From NCBI GenBank assembly GCA_030431055.1, contig JAUIJA010000004.1:62001-126000 (forward strand): a DNA stretch of 64,000 nt. The letters run 5' to 3'. This DNA is from Bacteroidia bacterium. GTDB lineage: Bacteria; Bacteroidota; Bacteroidia; Flavobacteriales; Flavobacteriaceae. This document shows, one piece after another, positions 63,371-64,000 of this stretch. The first letter of the stretch is position 1. Each line of letters opens with the position of its first letter. The notes beneath the pieces are model-generated. The model worked only from the letters and a program-made list of their open reading frames with translations. It had not been told where the DNA came from and searched no databases. The position numbers and the translations under genes were made by a program.

Positions 63371-63655
63371 ATGAAACTGATTGATATCCATGACAAAAAA
63401 GGAGTTAGTGCAAAACCAATTTCTCAAAATTTGACTTCAAAAGTTATTGCAATTCAAATTTTAGCAAATGAGCTTCTTAAAGAGCATATTACAAATATTC
63501 CAGCGGTTTTAATTTGTGTTCTTGGCGAAGTAGATTATAAAGACGAAAAAGGAACCAAAATAAATTTAAAGTCAGGTGATTATTTTGAAATAGAACCAAT
63601 GGTAAAACATTGGGTAAAAGGAATTCAAGATTCTCAATTACTTTTAATTAAATAA
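63371..63655 (+). CDS. Small cupin-like protein
   Basis: A 94-residue single-domain protein with a cupin-like strand pattern: VLICVLGEVDYKDEKGTKIN, LKSGDYFEIEPMVKHWVKGI. The GxY...P...H spacing fits cupin motif 2, with one likely metal or structural His; the motif 1 histidines are not obvious, so metal binding is doubtful. It is between ccoG and ccoH/fixH on the same strand. It may sense or bind something in oxidase assembly, but no function is established. Confidence 0.7.
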   Translation: MKLIDIHDKKGVSAKPISQNLTSKVIAIQILANELLKEHITNIPAVLICVLGEVDYKDEKGTKINLKSGDYFEIEPMVKHWVKGIQDSQLLLIK

Positions 63656-63665
63656 ATCAAACATT

Positions 63666-64000
63666 ATGAAAATAAATTGGGGAACAGGTATTGTAATTGC
63701 ATTTGTACTTTTTATAAGTTTTATTTTGTTTTTTGTTTTTCTGGTTCAGTCAAATCCAGATTATGATAACGAATTAGTAACTAGAGAATATTATAAGAAA
63801 GAAGCAACTGTTCAAGGTGATATTGAAAAGCAACAAAATGCTTTACAACTTGAAGAGAATGTGAGTTTTAAGAAAACGGAAGAGGGAATTGTTGTTTCTT
63901 TTCCTAAAGATTTTAAACCTGAAAATATTAGCGGAAAAGTTATCCTATATAGACCGTCTGACCAAAAGTTAGATTTTGAAATGCCAATTTCAATTTCTAC
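63666..64000 (+). CDS. ccoH: FixH/CcoH family protein, 3' end outside window
   Basis: The open frame runs from ATG 63666 to the window end (111 codons). An N-terminal helix (TGIVIAFVLFISFILFFVFL) is followed by the family motif VQSNPDYDNELVTREYYKKE and the start of a periplasmic beta-sandwich (FKPENISGKVILYRPSDQKL). FixH helps copper delivery and assembly of cbb3 oxidase. It lies 10 bases after the cupin gene. Confidence 0.88.
   Translation, partial: MKINWGTGIVIAFVLFISFILFFVFLVQSNPDYDNELVTREYYKKEATVQGDIEKQQNALQLEENVSFKKTEEGIVVSFPKDFKPENISGKVILYRPSDQKLDFEMPISIS

Noticed and set aside
1..64000. tRNA or rRNA genes
   Set aside because: No stretch with the terminal CCA-like end, T-loop consensus GGTTCRANNCC and cloverleaf pairing, and no rRNA-like sequence, was found by eye; a covariance-model scan was not possible.

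Overview
The window looks like chromosomal DNA of a member of the Flavobacteriaceae (Bacteroidota), probably Flavobacterium or a close relative. The evidence is low GC, promoters of the TTG-N19..21-TAnnTTTG type, start codons without Shine-Dalgarno sequences, a type IX secretion sorting tail, a fused CcoN/CcoO cytochrome oxidase, and gene neighbourhoods I recognise from flavobacteria (folP opposite DUF1599/DoxX/tpiA, MarR-nitroreductase-YceI, two uvrA genes). I see no rRNA, tRNA, CRISPR array, insertion sequence, prophage or plasmid function.

Layout. 1-4.3 kb: end of a YfhO-type membrane protein, a glycosyltransferase without a normal start codon, and a frameshifted CAT-like acetyltransferase. 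4.4-7.3 kb: small membrane and secreted proteins and an Smr protein. 7.4-13.1 kb: sugar transporter, cysteine desulfurase, a decayed small gene, and a fused 2-oxoacid dehydrogenase E1 gene that has lost its thiamine-diphosphate motif. 13.3-31 kb: cell-surface and housekeeping genes (M1-like barrel protein, secreted endonuclease I, LOG protein, UvrA, ClC channel, GlmM, SelO, TpiA). 31-46 kb: redox and biosynthetic genes (TlpA-like, DoxX, FolP, RlmH, second UvrA, ECF sigma factor, Nth, Bcp, YaaA).

46.1-52.9 kb holds a complete trp operon (trpEGDCFBA, minus strand). It is preceded by an 18-residue leader peptide with three consecutive Trp codons and an intrinsic terminator, which is a textbook-type attenuator. 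A palindromic interspersed repeat sits between trpD and trpC. 52.9-55.1 kb: MarR regulator, nitroreductase, YceI protein and rhodanese, with a palindromic operator candidate. 55.1-64 kb: a Crp/Fnr-type regulator divergent from a cbb3 oxidase locus (ccoI, ccoS, ccoNO, ccoQ, ccoP, ccoG, a cupin gene, ccoH/fixH cut by the window end). Two near-identical Fnr-like palindromes lie at the same distance upstream of the promoter elements of ccoI and ccoS, which suggests class II activation by the adjacent regulator.

The main points of interest are the trp attenuator, the paired Fnr-like boxes, the E1 deletion between short direct repeats, and the TGTCA...TGACA repeat family. I found no wholly new multi-gene system. 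The first 13 kb carries four damaged genes, which may be real decay or sequence error.
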